From positions 5,786,170 through 5,850,169 of the forward strand of contig NC_021985.1 of NCBI RefSeq assembly GCF_000444875.1: 64,000 nucleotides of DNA, given 5' to 3'. Below, piece after piece: positions 19,508 through 28,044 of the stretch. The notes under the pieces are model-generated. The model did not search any database, was not told the origin of the DNA, and was given only the letters and a program-made list of their open reading frames with translations. This DNA is from Streptomyces collinus Tu 365. GTDB lineage: Bacteria > Actinomycetota > Actinomycetes > Streptomycetales > Streptomycetaceae. Every line of letters starts with the position of its first letter. Position 1 is the first letter of the stretch. A program made the translations under genes and the position numbers.

Positions 19508-19909
19508 ATGAACGCACGACGAGGCACCCGCACGCTGCTCGCAGGGTTCGCCGCGGCGGCCGTGCTCGCGGGCACCACGGCCGCGGCCGCCGCCGACACG
19601 ACCCCCGCGCCCGGCCCCACCGGGGACGGGGCCAAGGGCCTGTGCAAGCGGGTGCCGAAGCTCGACCGCCGGATCGGGCGCGCCCTGAAGCGGCTGGACG
19701 CGGGAGCCGGCCGGCGCGGCTCCGTGGCCCGGCTGCAGCGGCGCGTGGACAACGCGAAGCAGGCGGGCCACACCGAGATCGCCACCTTCCTCAAGGACCG
19801 GCTGGACTTCCGCAAGTCCCTGGTGACGAACCTGAAGCAGCGGCAGAAGGACCTGAACGACGTCCGGACCTGGTGCCGGGACAACGGCGCCGGCAAGGCG
19901 GCCGGATGA
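19508..19909 (+). CDS. Secreted helical protein, function unknown
   Basis: 133 residues with a signal peptide (RRGTRTLLAG core, cleavage around AAAAA-DT near 30). The mature part is highly charged and helical (KLDRRIGRALKRLDAGAG, KDRLDFRKSLVTNLKQRQKD) with two cysteines, one in GLCKRVPK and one in TWCRDN, able to clamp the helices. It lies 55 bp after the kinase gene with GGAGAG before ATG 19508, and overlaps the lipoprotein gene. Its position suggests an envelope role linked to the two-component system. Confidence 0.75.
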   Translation: MNARRGTRTLLAGFAAAAVLAGTTAAAAADTTPAPGPTGDGAKGLCKRVPKLDRRIGRALKRLDAGAGRRGSVARLQRRVDNAKQAGHTEIATFLKDRLDFRKSLVTNLKQRQKDLNDVRTWCRDNGAGKAAG

Positions 19910-20199
19910 TGCGGGCGCGCGCCGGGTGGGCGGCCCTGCCGGCGACGGCGCTGCTGGTCGCGCTCGTCGCGGGCTGCGCGCAGCACGACGGGGCCGCGCC
20001 GCGGGCGCCGTCCTCCGCCGCGCCCCCGGCCTCCGCCTCCACGTCCCGCGCGGGCACGTCCGCGGGCTACGCGGAGATGCGGAGGAAGGTCGAGGCGGCC
20101 GAGTCCGCGGCCGCGGCGGCCGACCGGGACGCGGCCGACGACGCGACCGGTGACCCGGCGGGCGCGGCGGGTACCGCGGCCGGCGGCACGGACCGCTGA
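19906..20199 (+). CDS. Small lipoprotein
   Basis: 97 residues. The N-terminus MMRARAGWAALPATALLVAL is followed by a lipobox (LVAGC) with a lipidation cysteine near residue 24. The mature protein is Ala/Ser/Asp-rich and low complexity, ending GTAAGGTDR. It overlaps the upstream stop codon (ATGATG), so it is the fourth gene of the two-component operon. Possibly a surface accessory protein; no family recognised. Confidence 0.7.
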   Translation: MMRARAGWAALPATALLVALVAGCAQHDGAAPRAPSSAAPPASASTSRAGTSAGYAEMRRKVEAAESAAAAADRDAADDATGDPAGAAGTAAGGTDR

Positions 20200-20239
20200 G
20201 CGGGGCGTGACCGGCGGGAGGGGGCCGGGCGGGGGTGCC

Positions 20240-20812
20240 TCAGCGCTCGCCGCCCGGCACCCACAGCACGTCCCCGGTCTGCTTGTTGGCGATCCTGGCC
20301 AGGATGAACAGCAGGTCGGAGAGCCGGTTGAGGTAGGTCGCGGTGAGCGGGTTCATGTGGTCGCCGTGCACCTCGAGGGCCGCCCACGTGGAGCGCTCGG
20401 CGCGGCGCACGACCGTGCACGCCTGGTGCAGCAGGGCCGCGCCGGGCGTGCCACCGGGCAGGATGAAGGAGCGCAGCTTCTCCAGCCGCTCGTTGAAGCG
20501 GTCGCAGTCCGCCTCCAGCCGGTCGACGTAGAACTGCTCCACCCGCAGCGGCGGGAACTCCGGGTTCTCCACCACCGGCGTGGAGAGGTCCGCGCCCACG
20601 TCGAACAGGTCGTTCTGGACGCGGGTGAGGACCTCGACGACCTCCGCCTCCAGACCGCCCAGCGCGATCGCCGTGCCGAGGACCGCGTTGGCCTCGTTGG
20701 CGTCGGCGTACGCCGAGATCCGCAGATCGGTCTTGGCGACCCGGCTCATGTCCCCGAGGGCGGTGGTGCCCCGGTCGCCGGTCCTGGTGTAGATGCGCGT
20801 CAGATTGACCAT
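20240..20812 (-). CDS. Cob(I)alamin adenosyltransferase (PduO type)
   Basis: 190 residues. Transfers the adenosyl group of ATP to cob(I)alamin, giving adenosylcobalamin for mutases such as IcmA. Family motifs: the ATP loop RTGDRGTTALGD near the N-terminus, YADANEANAVLG, and the C-terminal VRRAERSTW and NRLSDLLFILARIANK. ATG at 20812 fits the family start. No Shine-Dalgarno is visible; TAACTA about 12 bases upstream suggests a very short leader. A 50-bp perfect palindrome lies immediately upstream. Confidence 0.95.
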   Translation of the reverse strand: MVNLTRIYTRTGDRGTTALGDMSRVAKTDLRISAYADANEANAVLGTAIALGGLEAEVVEVLTRVQNDLFDVGADLSTPVVENPEFPPLRVEQFYVDRLEADCDRFNERLEKLRSFILPGGTPGAALLHQACTVVRRAERSTWAALEVHGDHMNPLTATYLNRLSDLLFILARIANKQTGDVLWVPGGER

Positions 20813-20842
20813 GCGACCAGCGTAGTTACCCCCGCCCCGGCT

Positions 20843-20892
20843 GCACACGCCCGCCGGCCTGCGGGAGCTCCCGCAGGCCGGCGGGCGTGTGC
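20843..20892. repeat. 50-bp perfect loopless palindrome
   Basis: Each base from 20843 to 20867 pairs with its mirror up to 20892; the centre is GAGCTC and the arms begin GCACACGCCCGCCGG. It lies in the 320-bp gap between the divergent adenosyltransferase and dehydrogenase genes, 31 bp from the former's start codon. The rest of the gap has only a possible -10, TAATGT at 21085-21090. It could be an insulating terminator or an operator. Confidence 0.9.
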
Positions 20893-21132
20893 GCGAGGAG
20901 GCCGCCCGCAGGAGCAACCCGGTTGACATCGCGGGGGTTTGACGCCCCGGCCGGCAGGGCCGCGGACGCGCCGGGAAGGCCGTCGGGACGAGCGCCGGGA
21001 CCGGCGCACAGGACGTGACGGGTGTCTCACGCGCTGAGACAGTGACACGCATTACTTACCGTCCTCAAGACGCCACGCGAGCGCTAATGTCCGCCGAAGA
21101 GGCAGACGTCGAACGCGTAGCAGGGAGTCGGA

Positions 21133-21981
21133 GTGGCAGGGAAGCTCGCCGTCATCGGGGCCGGTCTCATGGGGTCCGGCATCGCCCAGGTCGCCGCGCA
21201 GGCCGGCTGGGACGTCGTCCTGCGGGACGTCACCGACGAGGCTCTCAAGCGTGGCACCGACGGCATCAAGGCCTCGTACGACAAGTTCGTCGGCAAGGGC
21301 AGGCTCGCGGCGGACGACGCCGAGGCCGCCCTCGCCCGCATCACCGCGACCACCGACCTGGACGCCGCCGCCGACGCCGACCTCGTCGTCGAGGCCGTCT
21401 TCGAGAAGCTGGAGGTCAAGCACGAGATCTTCCGCGCGCTCGACAAGATCGTGCGCGAGGACACCGTGCTCGCCTCCAACACCTCCGCCATCCCGATCAC
21501 CAAGATCGCGGCGGCCACCGAGCACCCCGAGCGGGTGGTCGGCGTGCACTTCTTCTCGCCGGTGCCGATGATGCAGCTCGTCGAGCTGGTCCGCGGCTAC
21601 AAGACGAGCGACGAAACCCTCGCCACGGCCCGCCGGTTCGCCGAGTCGGTCGGCAAGACCTGCATCGTCGTCAACCGCGACGTCGCCGGCTTCGTCACCA
21701 CCCGGCTGATCTCCGCCCTCGTCGTGGAGGCCACCAAGCTCTACGAGTCCGGCGTCGCCACGGCCGAGGACATCGACCTCGCCTGCAAGCTGGGCTTCGG
21801 CCACGCCATGGGCCCGCTGGCCACGGCGGACCTGACCGGTGTCGACATCCTGCTGCACGCCACCGGCAACATCTACACCGAGTCCCAGGACGAGAAGTTC
21901 GCCCCGCCGGAGCTGATGCGCCGGATGGTGGACGCCGGTGACATCGGGCGCAAGAGCGGGCAGGGCTTCTACAGGTACTGA
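21133..21981 (+). CDS. 3-hydroxybutyryl-CoA dehydrogenase family
   Basis: 282-residue NAD(P)-dependent oxidoreductase interconverting acetoacetyl-CoA and 3-hydroxybutyryl-CoA (or similar acyl chains). The Rossmann motif is IGAGLMGSGIAQ near residue 6; SNTSAIPIT, GVHFFSPVPMMQLVEL and the C-terminal domain with GFVTTRLISALVVEA and LGFGHAMGPLATADL are family-typical, and it ends in KSGQGFYRY. Start GTG 21133 with GGGAG upstream. It fits the thiolase and mutase genes elsewhere in the window. Confidence 0.93.
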   Translation: MAGKLAVIGAGLMGSGIAQVAAQAGWDVVLRDVTDEALKRGTDGIKASYDKFVGKGRLAADDAEAALARITATTDLDAAADADLVVEAVFEKLEVKHEIFRALDKIVREDTVLASNTSAIPITKIAAATEHPERVVGVHFFSPVPMMQLVELVRGYKTSDETLATARRFAESVGKTCIVVNRDVAGFVTTRLISALVVEATKLYESGVATAEDIDLACKLGFGHAMGPLATADLTGVDILLHATGNIYTESQDEKFAPPELMRRMVDAGDIGRKSGQGFYRY

Positions 21982-22143
21982 CCCGTACACGACCGGACGC
22001 ACGCCCCGGGAGCATCACTCCCGGGGGTGAATTCGGTATCGGTTCGCTTACAAACAGCAACCGCTCTGCCACTCAAGCAGTCAGACGTTGCACAACATGA
22101 GCACCGACACGGAGTACGCACACCGCACTCAACGGGAGCGCAT

Positions 22144-22467
22144 ATGTACATCAGGGGCGACCACGCCGAGCTGGTCGTCGGGGGCCGCCTCGACGTCCGC
22201 AGCGCGGCGGACGCCCGTACGGCCCTGCACTCGGCCGTCGACGACGGAGTCGGTGACCTGGTGCTCGACCTGTCCGAACTGGACTCCTGGGACGCCACCG
22301 GACTCGGCGTGATCATGGGTGCCCACCGGCGGGCCGGCCGCTGCGGGCGCCGTCTGGTGCTGCGCCGCGTCCCGCCGCAGATGCAGCGCCTGCTGGTGGC
22401 CACCCGGCTGCACCGCATCCTCGCCATCGAGGGCGGCATCGGCGTGGAGTCGCTGCCCCGGGTGTAA
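22144..22467 (+). CDS. STAS-domain protein (anti-anti-sigma factor type)
   Basis: 107 residues forming one STAS domain: LVVGGRLDVRSAADARTAL, then VLDLSELDSWDATGLGVIMGAHRRA. The position of the phosphorylatable serine in SpoIIAA/BldG-type proteins is Thr52 here (D-A-T-G-L-G). Such proteins bind anti-sigma kinases and release sigma factors when unphosphorylated. GGGAG precedes ATG 22144. No partner kinase is adjacent. Confidence 0.85.
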   Translation: MYIRGDHAELVVGGRLDVRSAADARTALHSAVDDGVGDLVLDLSELDSWDATGLGVIMGAHRRAGRCGRRLVLRRVPPQMQRLLVATRLHRILAIEGGIGVESLPRV

Positions 22468-22707
22468 GGCCGCGATCGGGGGTGAACCGGGCGTCGGGCG
22501 TCGGTCAGGAGCCGGACGCAGCCGCCGAACCGCACGTCGAGGGCAATCCTCACCGGACCGTGACGTCTCGGGCCGCGCGGCACCCCGCCCTGTCGTGGAT
22601 ACTGTGCGAAGGTTTAGGGTTCGGTCGCCCGCAGCCTCATGAACCCTCGAGCGGGCCCGGACCAGAAGCGACAGCACGGTGTGCAACAGGCCGGGAGGGG
22701 CCGCCTG

Positions 22708-25218
22708 ATGAGGGCACACGACGCTTTTGGGGGGCTTGAACCCATGGACCCGATCACTCCGGGACCCGAGGAGCAGGGCCAGGCTCCAGGCCGCCGCCCA
22801 CCCCGGGAATCCCTCACCTCCGACTTCGGCCAGAGCATGCCCGCGGTCGTCCGCACGGCGCAGCTCGTCTCCGGCGACTTCCTGCTGACCGTCAACCCCG
22901 TGGACGGCAGCGAGATCGAGCCCTGCCCGCCGCACGAACGGCCGGGCCGGCCCCGCAAGCGCGCCGCCGCCGAGCGCGCCGACACCGAGCGCGCCGCCCG
23001 GCCTCCCGTCCCCGCGGGCCCGGTGCTGCCCACGCTCGCCCTCCTGGAACGCCAGGACGAACGCGAGCGCCTGGTCCGCCTGCTGGCCCGCGGCCGCTCG
23101 GTGCGCCTCACCGGCCCGGGCGGCTCCGGCCGCACCGCGCTGCTCGACCTCGTCGCCGACGACTGCCTGGACCTCGCCCCCGACGGCGTCGTCCGGCTCA
23201 CCGGTTTCCGGCGCACGGCCACCGATCTGCTCCACGACCTCTTCCACGCCGTCCACGACGCCCCGCGCCACCGGCCGGACCCGGACGAACTGCTCGCACT
23301 GGTCGGTGAGATCGGTGCGGTGGTCGTCGTGGACGACCTGGAGTTCGGCGGCGCCGCCCTGGAGGAGCTGCTCGACGCCACCCCCGAGTGCGCCTTCCTG
23401 CTGAGTGCCACCCCGGACGTCCCCGCGCCCACCACGGACTCCGAGGTCGAGGAGGTCTTCCTCGGCGGACTCGACCGCGCGGCCGGCGTGGAGATACTGG
23501 AGCGCGCCGTCGGCCGGGTGCTCTCCGAGGAGGAGGCCAACTGGGCGGGCGACCTCTGGTTCGAGTCGGAGGGGCTGCCGCTGCGGTTCGTCCAGGCCGG
23601 CGCCCTGCTGCGGCAGCGCGAACAGCTGCGGGCCAGCACCGGCGCGGTGGACGAGTACGGCGTCTTCCAGGACGTACTGCCCCCGGTCGAGGACGTGTTC
23701 GGCGACGCGGTGCCGGGCGAGGCGGAGGCCGAGCAGGTGCCGCTGCCCTCGCTCGCCGAGGCGGCCGCGCCCGCGCCCCTGCTCGCCTCCCGGCTCAGCG
23801 CCAGTGCCCGTGCCACGCTCCGCTTCGCCGTCGCCCTCGGCGGCGAGGTGCCGCACCAGGCCCATCTGCCCGCGCTGGTGGGCGACACCCACGCGGACGC
23901 CGCCCTCGGCGAACTGGCGGGCTGCGGACTGGTCTCGCCGGTGGGCGCCCGGTACCGTCTCGCGGCCGGTGTGCAGGCGCAGCTGGAGGCGGCCGGGTAC
24001 GACGCCGACGCCCCGGCCCGGGCGCTCACCGCGGCCGAGCACTACGCCTGGTGGGCCGGACACCCCTCGGTCACCCCGGAGCGGGTCGGCGCCGAGGCCG
24101 ACGCGGTGCTCGCCGCGCTCACCGTCGTGGTGCCCGCCACGGTGCCGCCCGCCGACGACGAGGAGAGTGTCGCCGTCCGGCTCGCCCGCACGGCCGCCCC
24201 CGCCTTCGCCACGGGGCTGCAGTGGAGCGCCTGGGAGCGGGCGCTGCGGCTCGGCGCCGAAGCCTGTCTGGCGTCCGGTGAGGCGGCGGACGAGGCGTAC
24301 TTCCACCACGAGTTGGGGGTCCTCGCGCTCTGCGAGGGGCGCCTGGACCGGGCCCGGGCCGAGCTGGAGACGGCGGGCGGCCTGCGCGGGGCGCTCGCCG
24401 ACAAGCGGGGCGCGGTCGCCGGGCGGCGCGCGCTGGCGCTGGTCGCCGACCTCTCGGGCGAGGCGCCCGGCATGCCGTCGACGGCGGGCGAGGAGGTGCC
24501 GGACGCGCGGCACGAGGAGTCGGCGTCGCCGCCGGGCGGGGTGCCCACGCTCTTCGGCGCCCACGAGCTCACGGGCGCCACCCTGGTGACCCGCCGGCCG
24601 GTCGTCGCGGGGTCCGGTGGCGGGTCCGGTGGCGGGTCGCGCCGGCCGGCCCGGCGCAACCTGGTGGCGGCCGGCTCGGGCGCGCTGCTCGCGGTGGTGC
24701 TCGGCACGGTCGTGACGCTCGGCATGACGTCGGGTCAGGACTCCGGCAAGGACCCGGCGGGCAAGGTGGAGGTCAACCCGTCGGTGACCCAGGACCCGGA
24801 CGACGGCAGCCTGGGCGCGGACCCGGCGAAGGACACCGGCGGCGGCGGTCGTACGGCCGCTCCGAGCGGCAGCCCGACGAACCCGGGTCCGGACGGCACC
24901 TACGGCACCGCGGACGACCCGGCGCCGACCGCCGCCACCACCGGCCCGACGGCCCACCCGAGCGGTTCGCGGACGCCGGGGGGCGGGGGCACGACCCCGA
25001 AGCCGTCGAGGACCACGCGCAAGCCGGGTTCCCCGACGCCGACGCCGACGCCGACCAGGTCGACCCGGCCGCCGTCCTCCCCGCCGGCTTCGCCCTCGCC
25101 GTCGCCCTCGGTCTCGCCGTCGGCGACGTCGTCCGCCGGCACCCCGTCGACCAGCGACTCGGCGAGCGGCCCTGCGTCCCCGGACGGCACGGCCGGCGGC
25201 TCCGCCCCGGTGATGTAG
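22708..25218 (+). CDS. P-loop (STAND/AAA-like) protein with membrane anchor and extracellular Pro/Thr/Ser tail
   Basis: 836 residues from ATG 22708 (GGAGG at 22694-22698, nine-base spacer); ATG 22744 after a G-tract is the alternative. Order: polar N-terminus; P-loop GPGGSGRT at 136-143; a Walker B-like VVVVDDLEF near 210; a helical region with winged-helix or TPR-like character to about 620; a GGGSGGGS linker; one hydrophobic helix after SRRPARRN at about 651-673; then about 160 residues rich in Pro, Thr, Ser and Gly, ending in SAPVM. Topology implies an ATPase in the cytoplasm and a disordered tail outside. No named function is assigned. A GATACT at 22598 may be its -10. Confidence 0.78.
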   Translation: MRAHDAFGGLEPMDPITPGPEEQGQAPGRRPPRESLTSDFGQSMPAVVRTAQLVSGDFLLTVNPVDGSEIEPCPPHERPGRPRKRAAAERADTERAARPPVPAGPVLPTLALLERQDERERLVRLLARGRSVRLTGPGGSGRTALLDLVADDCLDLAPDGVVRLTGFRRTATDLLHDLFHAVHDAPRHRPDPDELLALVGEIGAVVVVDDLEFGGAALEELLDATPECAFLLSATPDVPAPTTDSEVEEVFLGGLDRAAGVEILERAVGRVLSEEEANWAGDLWFESEGLPLRFVQAGALLRQREQLRASTGAVDEYGVFQDVLPPVEDVFGDAVPGEAEAEQVPLPSLAEAAAPAPLLASRLSASARATLRFAVALGGEVPHQAHLPALVGDTHADAALGELAGCGLVSPVGARYRLAAGVQAQLEAAGYDADAPARALTAAEHYAWWAGHPSVTPERVGAEADAVLAALTVVVPATVPPADDEESVAVRLARTAAPAFATGLQWSAWERALRLGAEACLASGEAADEAYFHHELGVLALCEGRLDRARAELETAGGLRGALADKRGAVAGRRALALVADLSGEAPGMPSTAGEEVPDARHEESASPPGGVPTLFGAHELTGATLVTRRPVVAGSGGGSGGGSRRPARRNLVAAGSGALLAVVLGTVVTLGMTSGQDSGKDPAGKVEVNPSVTQDPDDGSLGADPAKDTGGGGRTAAPSGSPTNPGPDGTYGTADDPAPTAATTGPTAHPSGSRTPGGGGTTPKPSRTTRKPGSPTPTPTPTRSTRPPSSPPASPSPSPSVSPSATSSAGTPSTSDSASGPASPDGTAGGSAPVM

Positions 25219-25221
25219 GAA

Positions 25222-25261
25222 CGGCCGGGGGCCGTCGCCACGTGGCGACGGCCCCCGGCCG
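25222..25261. terminator. 40-bp perfect palindrome between convergent genes
   Basis: Arms of 20 bp with no loop, centred on CCACGTGG, lie three bases after the P-loop gene's stop and before the nucS stop on the other strand. Best read as a bidirectional terminator. Confidence 0.85.
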
Positions 25262-25299
25262 GTCGCCGGTGCCGCCCGGTGCTGCTCGGTGCTGCCCGG

Positions 25300-25971
25300 T
25301 CAGAACAGCCGGAGCTTGTCGTCCTCGATACCGCGCAGGGCGTCGTAGTCCAGGATCTGGCAGTTGATGCCCCGGTCCGTGGCGAGCACCCGGGCCTGCG
25401 GCTTGATCTCCTGGGCGGCGAAGACCCCGCGGACCGGGGCGAGGTGCGGGTCGCGGTTCAGCAGTTCCAGGTAGCGGGTGAGCTGTTCGACGCCGTCGAT
25501 CTCGCCGCGCCGCTTGATCTCCACGGCGACCGTCCCGCCGTCCGCGTCCCGGCACAGGATGTCCACCGGTCCGATCGCGGTCATGTACTCGCGGCGGATC
25601 AGGGTGTAGCCGTCGCCGAGCGTCTCGATGCGGTCGGCGAGCAGTTCCTGGAGGTGCGCTTCCACGCCGTCCTTGATCAGGCCGGGGTCCACGCCGAGTT
25701 CGTGCGAGGAGTCGTGGAGGATCTCCTCCATCGTGATGATCAGTTTCTCGCCCGCTTTGTTGACGACGGTCCAGACGCCCTCGTCGTCACCCGTGCCCTC
25801 CTTCAGCGTGCAGGGCGGCGACATCCAGTTGAGGGGCTTGTAGGCCCGGTCGTCCGCGTGGATGGAGACGCTGCCGTCCGCCTTGACCAGGATCAGGCGG
25901 GGCGCCGAGGGCAGGTGGGCGGTGAGCCGGCCGGCGTAGTCGACCGAGCATCGGGCAATGACGAGACGCAT
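25300..25971 (-). CDS. nucS: Mismatch-specific endonuclease NucS/EndoMS
   Basis: 223 residues, the standard length. It cuts both strands at G-T, T-T and G-G mismatches and is the core of non-MutS mismatch repair in actinobacteria and archaea. N-terminal DNA-binding domain (MRLVIARCSVDYAGRLTAHLP) and C-terminal RecB-like nuclease with GPVDILCRD and VAVEIKRRG (the D...E-x-K site); it ends with the LRLF tail typical of sliding-clamp binding. The mRNA looks leaderless: TAGCGT lies eight bases before the ATG and no ribosome site is present. Confidence 0.95.
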   Translation of the reverse strand: MRLVIARCSVDYAGRLTAHLPSAPRLILVKADGSVSIHADDRAYKPLNWMSPPCTLKEGTGDDEGVWTVVNKAGEKLIITMEEILHDSSHELGVDPGLIKDGVEAHLQELLADRIETLGDGYTLIRREYMTAIGPVDILCRDADGGTVAVEIKRRGEIDGVEQLTRYLELLNRDPHLAPVRGVFAAQEIKPQARVLATDRGINCQILDYDALRGIEDDKLRLF

Positions 25972-26186
25972 GGTCGGCAACGCTACTCGACGCCCGCGGG
26001 TGCACGCGATTCGCCCTGCTCCCGTCCGTCCCCGCCGTCCGCCGCGTCCCGCTGGGCCACCCCATTCATCCTGGAAACTCTTGTTCATCCTTGGCCGATT
26101 GTGGGCCCAAAGGGACCGTTCCATATACGCAATCTGCTGGTGTGGTCACCGACCGTTGCCTACCGTAGAGAACGGGAGGTCGCGAC

Positions 26187-26381
26187 ATGTGTACTGAGCG
26201 TGTTCGAAATCGCGAACTTCCGCATCTGTCCGGCAACCCCTGCTCGTCGGGGGTGCGAGAGGAGAACCCATGTCGCTCGACGTCTCACCGGCCCTACTCG
26301 AACAGGCCGAGCGAGGCGAGGTCGACGAAGCAGCATTCGTCGACTGCGTCCGGACCTCCCTGCCCTATGCGTGGGAGATGA
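26187..26381 (+). CDS. Possible upstream ORF overlapping the next gene
   Basis: ATG 26187 has a full GGGAGG Shine-Dalgarno seven bases upstream and opens a 64-codon frame that runs 112 bp into the following gene in another phase. The first 25 codons include three cysteines (MCTERVR, NPCSS, ENPC). It may be a regulatory uORF or chance; the 3' part is certainly a shadow of the main gene. Confidence 0.3.
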   Translation: MCTERVRNRELPHLSGNPCSSGVREENPCRSTSHRPYSNRPSEARSTKQHSSTASGPPCPMRGR

Positions 26382-26662
26382 TCAGCTCCCTGGTGGCCCA
26401 GCTGAAGGTGGACGGCGGTTCCTTCGCCGACAACCAGACGCCCCCGCCGGACGAGCAGGCACGGGGTCAGCTGCTGCGCGCGCTCGCCAGTGACGCCATA
26501 CGCGGCGCCCTGCAGCGGCACTTCGGGGTGCGGCTGGCCTTCCAGAACTGCCACCGGGTGGCGGTGTTCCCGCTGGACGCCTCGGTCGACGAGACGTTGG
26601 CCCGCTTCACCTCGGTGCGCAGCCAGTTGCTGAACCAGTCGCCGGAGTTCCGGGACTGCTGA
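26270..26662 (+). CDS. Conserved actinobacterial protein, function unknown
   Basis: 130 residues, acidic and probably cytosolic, without signal or membrane helix. It begins MSLDVSPALLEQAERGEVD and includes TSLPYAWEMISSLVAQLK, DNQTPPPDEQARGQLLRALASD and a C-terminal QNCHRVAVFPLDASVDETLARFTS. I recall this protein as widely conserved in streptomycetes but know no role. An AGGAG site precedes ATG 26270. It diverges from nucS across 298 bp in which I find no confident promoter. Confidence 0.8.
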   Translation: MSLDVSPALLEQAERGEVDEAAFVDCVRTSLPYAWEMISSLVAQLKVDGGSFADNQTPPPDEQARGQLLRALASDAIRGALQRHFGVRLAFQNCHRVAVFPLDASVDETLARFTSVRSQLLNQSPEFRDC

Positions 26663-26794
26663 CGCGCGATCGACGGGCCACGTCCGCAGGGGCCCGGTGC
26701 TTGCCGCTCCACCCGGGGGAGGTGCGTGTGTACTGGGGCGGCAAGCCCCCTTGGTGCCGTGACGCGCCCGTGCCCCGAGGGAGCCGGCGTCCGC

Positions 26795-27823
26795 TCAGCG
26801 CAGTTGCGGCAGGACCTCGGCGCCGATCCGCCGCAGGTTCTCCTCCGTGGCCGCGAGGTCGCCGGAGCCCTCGACGAGCAGGGCGAAGCGGGAGACGCCG
26901 GTGCGCTCCGAGGTGGCCGCGAGCCGGTCGGCGGCGAGCCGCGGGGTGCCCACCGGGTGCAGTCCGCAGAGCAGTTCGGTGTAGGCGAACGGATCGCGCA
27001 TCGCGCGCGCCCGGCCGTCGACCGTGACATGCGCGTCGAGGCCCTGCTTGAGCCAGCCCGGCATGGCCTTCAGCAGCGTCTCCGCCGCGTCGCTGCGCCG
27101 GTCCGCGATCTGGCAGACGCCGGCCGAGACATGGGCCGCGCCCGCGATCTCCTCGGCCGGCCGCCCCGCGGCCCGCGCGAACTGCCGCCACAGGGCGACC
27201 ATCTCGGCCTTTTCCTCGTCGCCGATGTGCATGCCCAGCAGCATCGGCAGTCCGCGCTCGGCGGCCAGCCGTACGGTCGACGGCGAGGTGCAGGCGACGA
27301 CCACCTCCGGCCCCGGCGTGTCCGTCAGCGCCTCCGACGGACGGGGCACGACGGGCACCTCACGGAAGGAGAACCGCTCTCCCGAGGCCGACACCGACGG
27401 TTCGCTCAGCCAGCGCACCAGCAGATCGAGTGATTCCGGGAACCCGTGCTCGTACGCGCCGAGGCCCGAGCCGAACACCTCCAGATCCACCCACGGACCG
27501 CCGCGCCCCACGCCGAGCGTGAACCGACCGCCGCTCGTCAGGTGCAGCAGCGCGGCCTGCTCGCCGAGTGCGACCGGGTGCGCGGTGGGCAGTACGCTGA
27601 CCGCCGTGCCGACGCGGATGCGGCGGGTGCGGCCGAGCAGCAGCGCGGCCAGGGTGACGGCGGACGGGCAGGTGCCGTACGGGACGAAGTGGTGCTCCGC
27701 CAGCCACACCGCGTCCAGCCCGGCCTCCTCGCTGACCTCCGCCGCGCGGACCGCCCGGTGCAGGGCCTCGCCCTGGCCCTGCCCCGGGAACTGTGCCGCC
27801 AGCACAAAACTACCTACGTGCAT
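26795..27823 (-). CDS. LLM-class flavin-dependent oxidoreductase (luciferase-like)
   Basis: 342 residues of the bacterial luciferase/F420-dependent TIM-barrel family, which use reduced FMN or F420. Recognisable segments are EEAGLDAVWLAEHHFVPYG, GTAVSVLPTAHPVALGEQAALL, and GRFTLGVGRGGPWVDLEVFG. ATG 27823 (MHVGSFVLAAQF) has AGGAA six bases upstream; upstream in-frame codons are ignored. Substrate unknown. It stands alone. Confidence 0.87.
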   Translation of the reverse strand: MHVGSFVLAAQFPGQGQGEALHRAVRAAEVSEEAGLDAVWLAEHHFVPYGTCPSAVTLAALLLGRTRRIRVGTAVSVLPTAHPVALGEQAALLHLTSGGRFTLGVGRGGPWVDLEVFGSGLGAYEHGFPESLDLLVRWLSEPSVSASGERFSFREVPVVPRPSEALTDTPGPEVVVACTSPSTVRLAAERGLPMLLGMHIGDEEKAEMVALWRQFARAAGRPAEEIAGAAHVSAGVCQIADRRSDAAETLLKAMPGWLKQGLDAHVTVDGRARAMRDPFAYTELLCGLHPVGTPRLAADRLAATSERTGVSRFALLVEGSGDLAATEENLRRIGAEVLPQLR

Positions 27824-28044
27824 CGCATTTCCTGCTTCCTTGGCTCCGACCGGAGCTCCCCCACCCGGCATAACCGTCTGACACGTGCCGAGGACACGGC
27901 CTGGCGGGGAGATTTGCGGATTGTCTGCAGAATGGGCCGTCCAGGAGGGGGACTTGTACGGGTTGGAGCGCTTCGGGTACCCGTCCGGAAGCCGCGTAGG
28001 CTGGATGCAGTCCGTGCTTCCTGTATAGCCCCGAGAGGTGTCCC

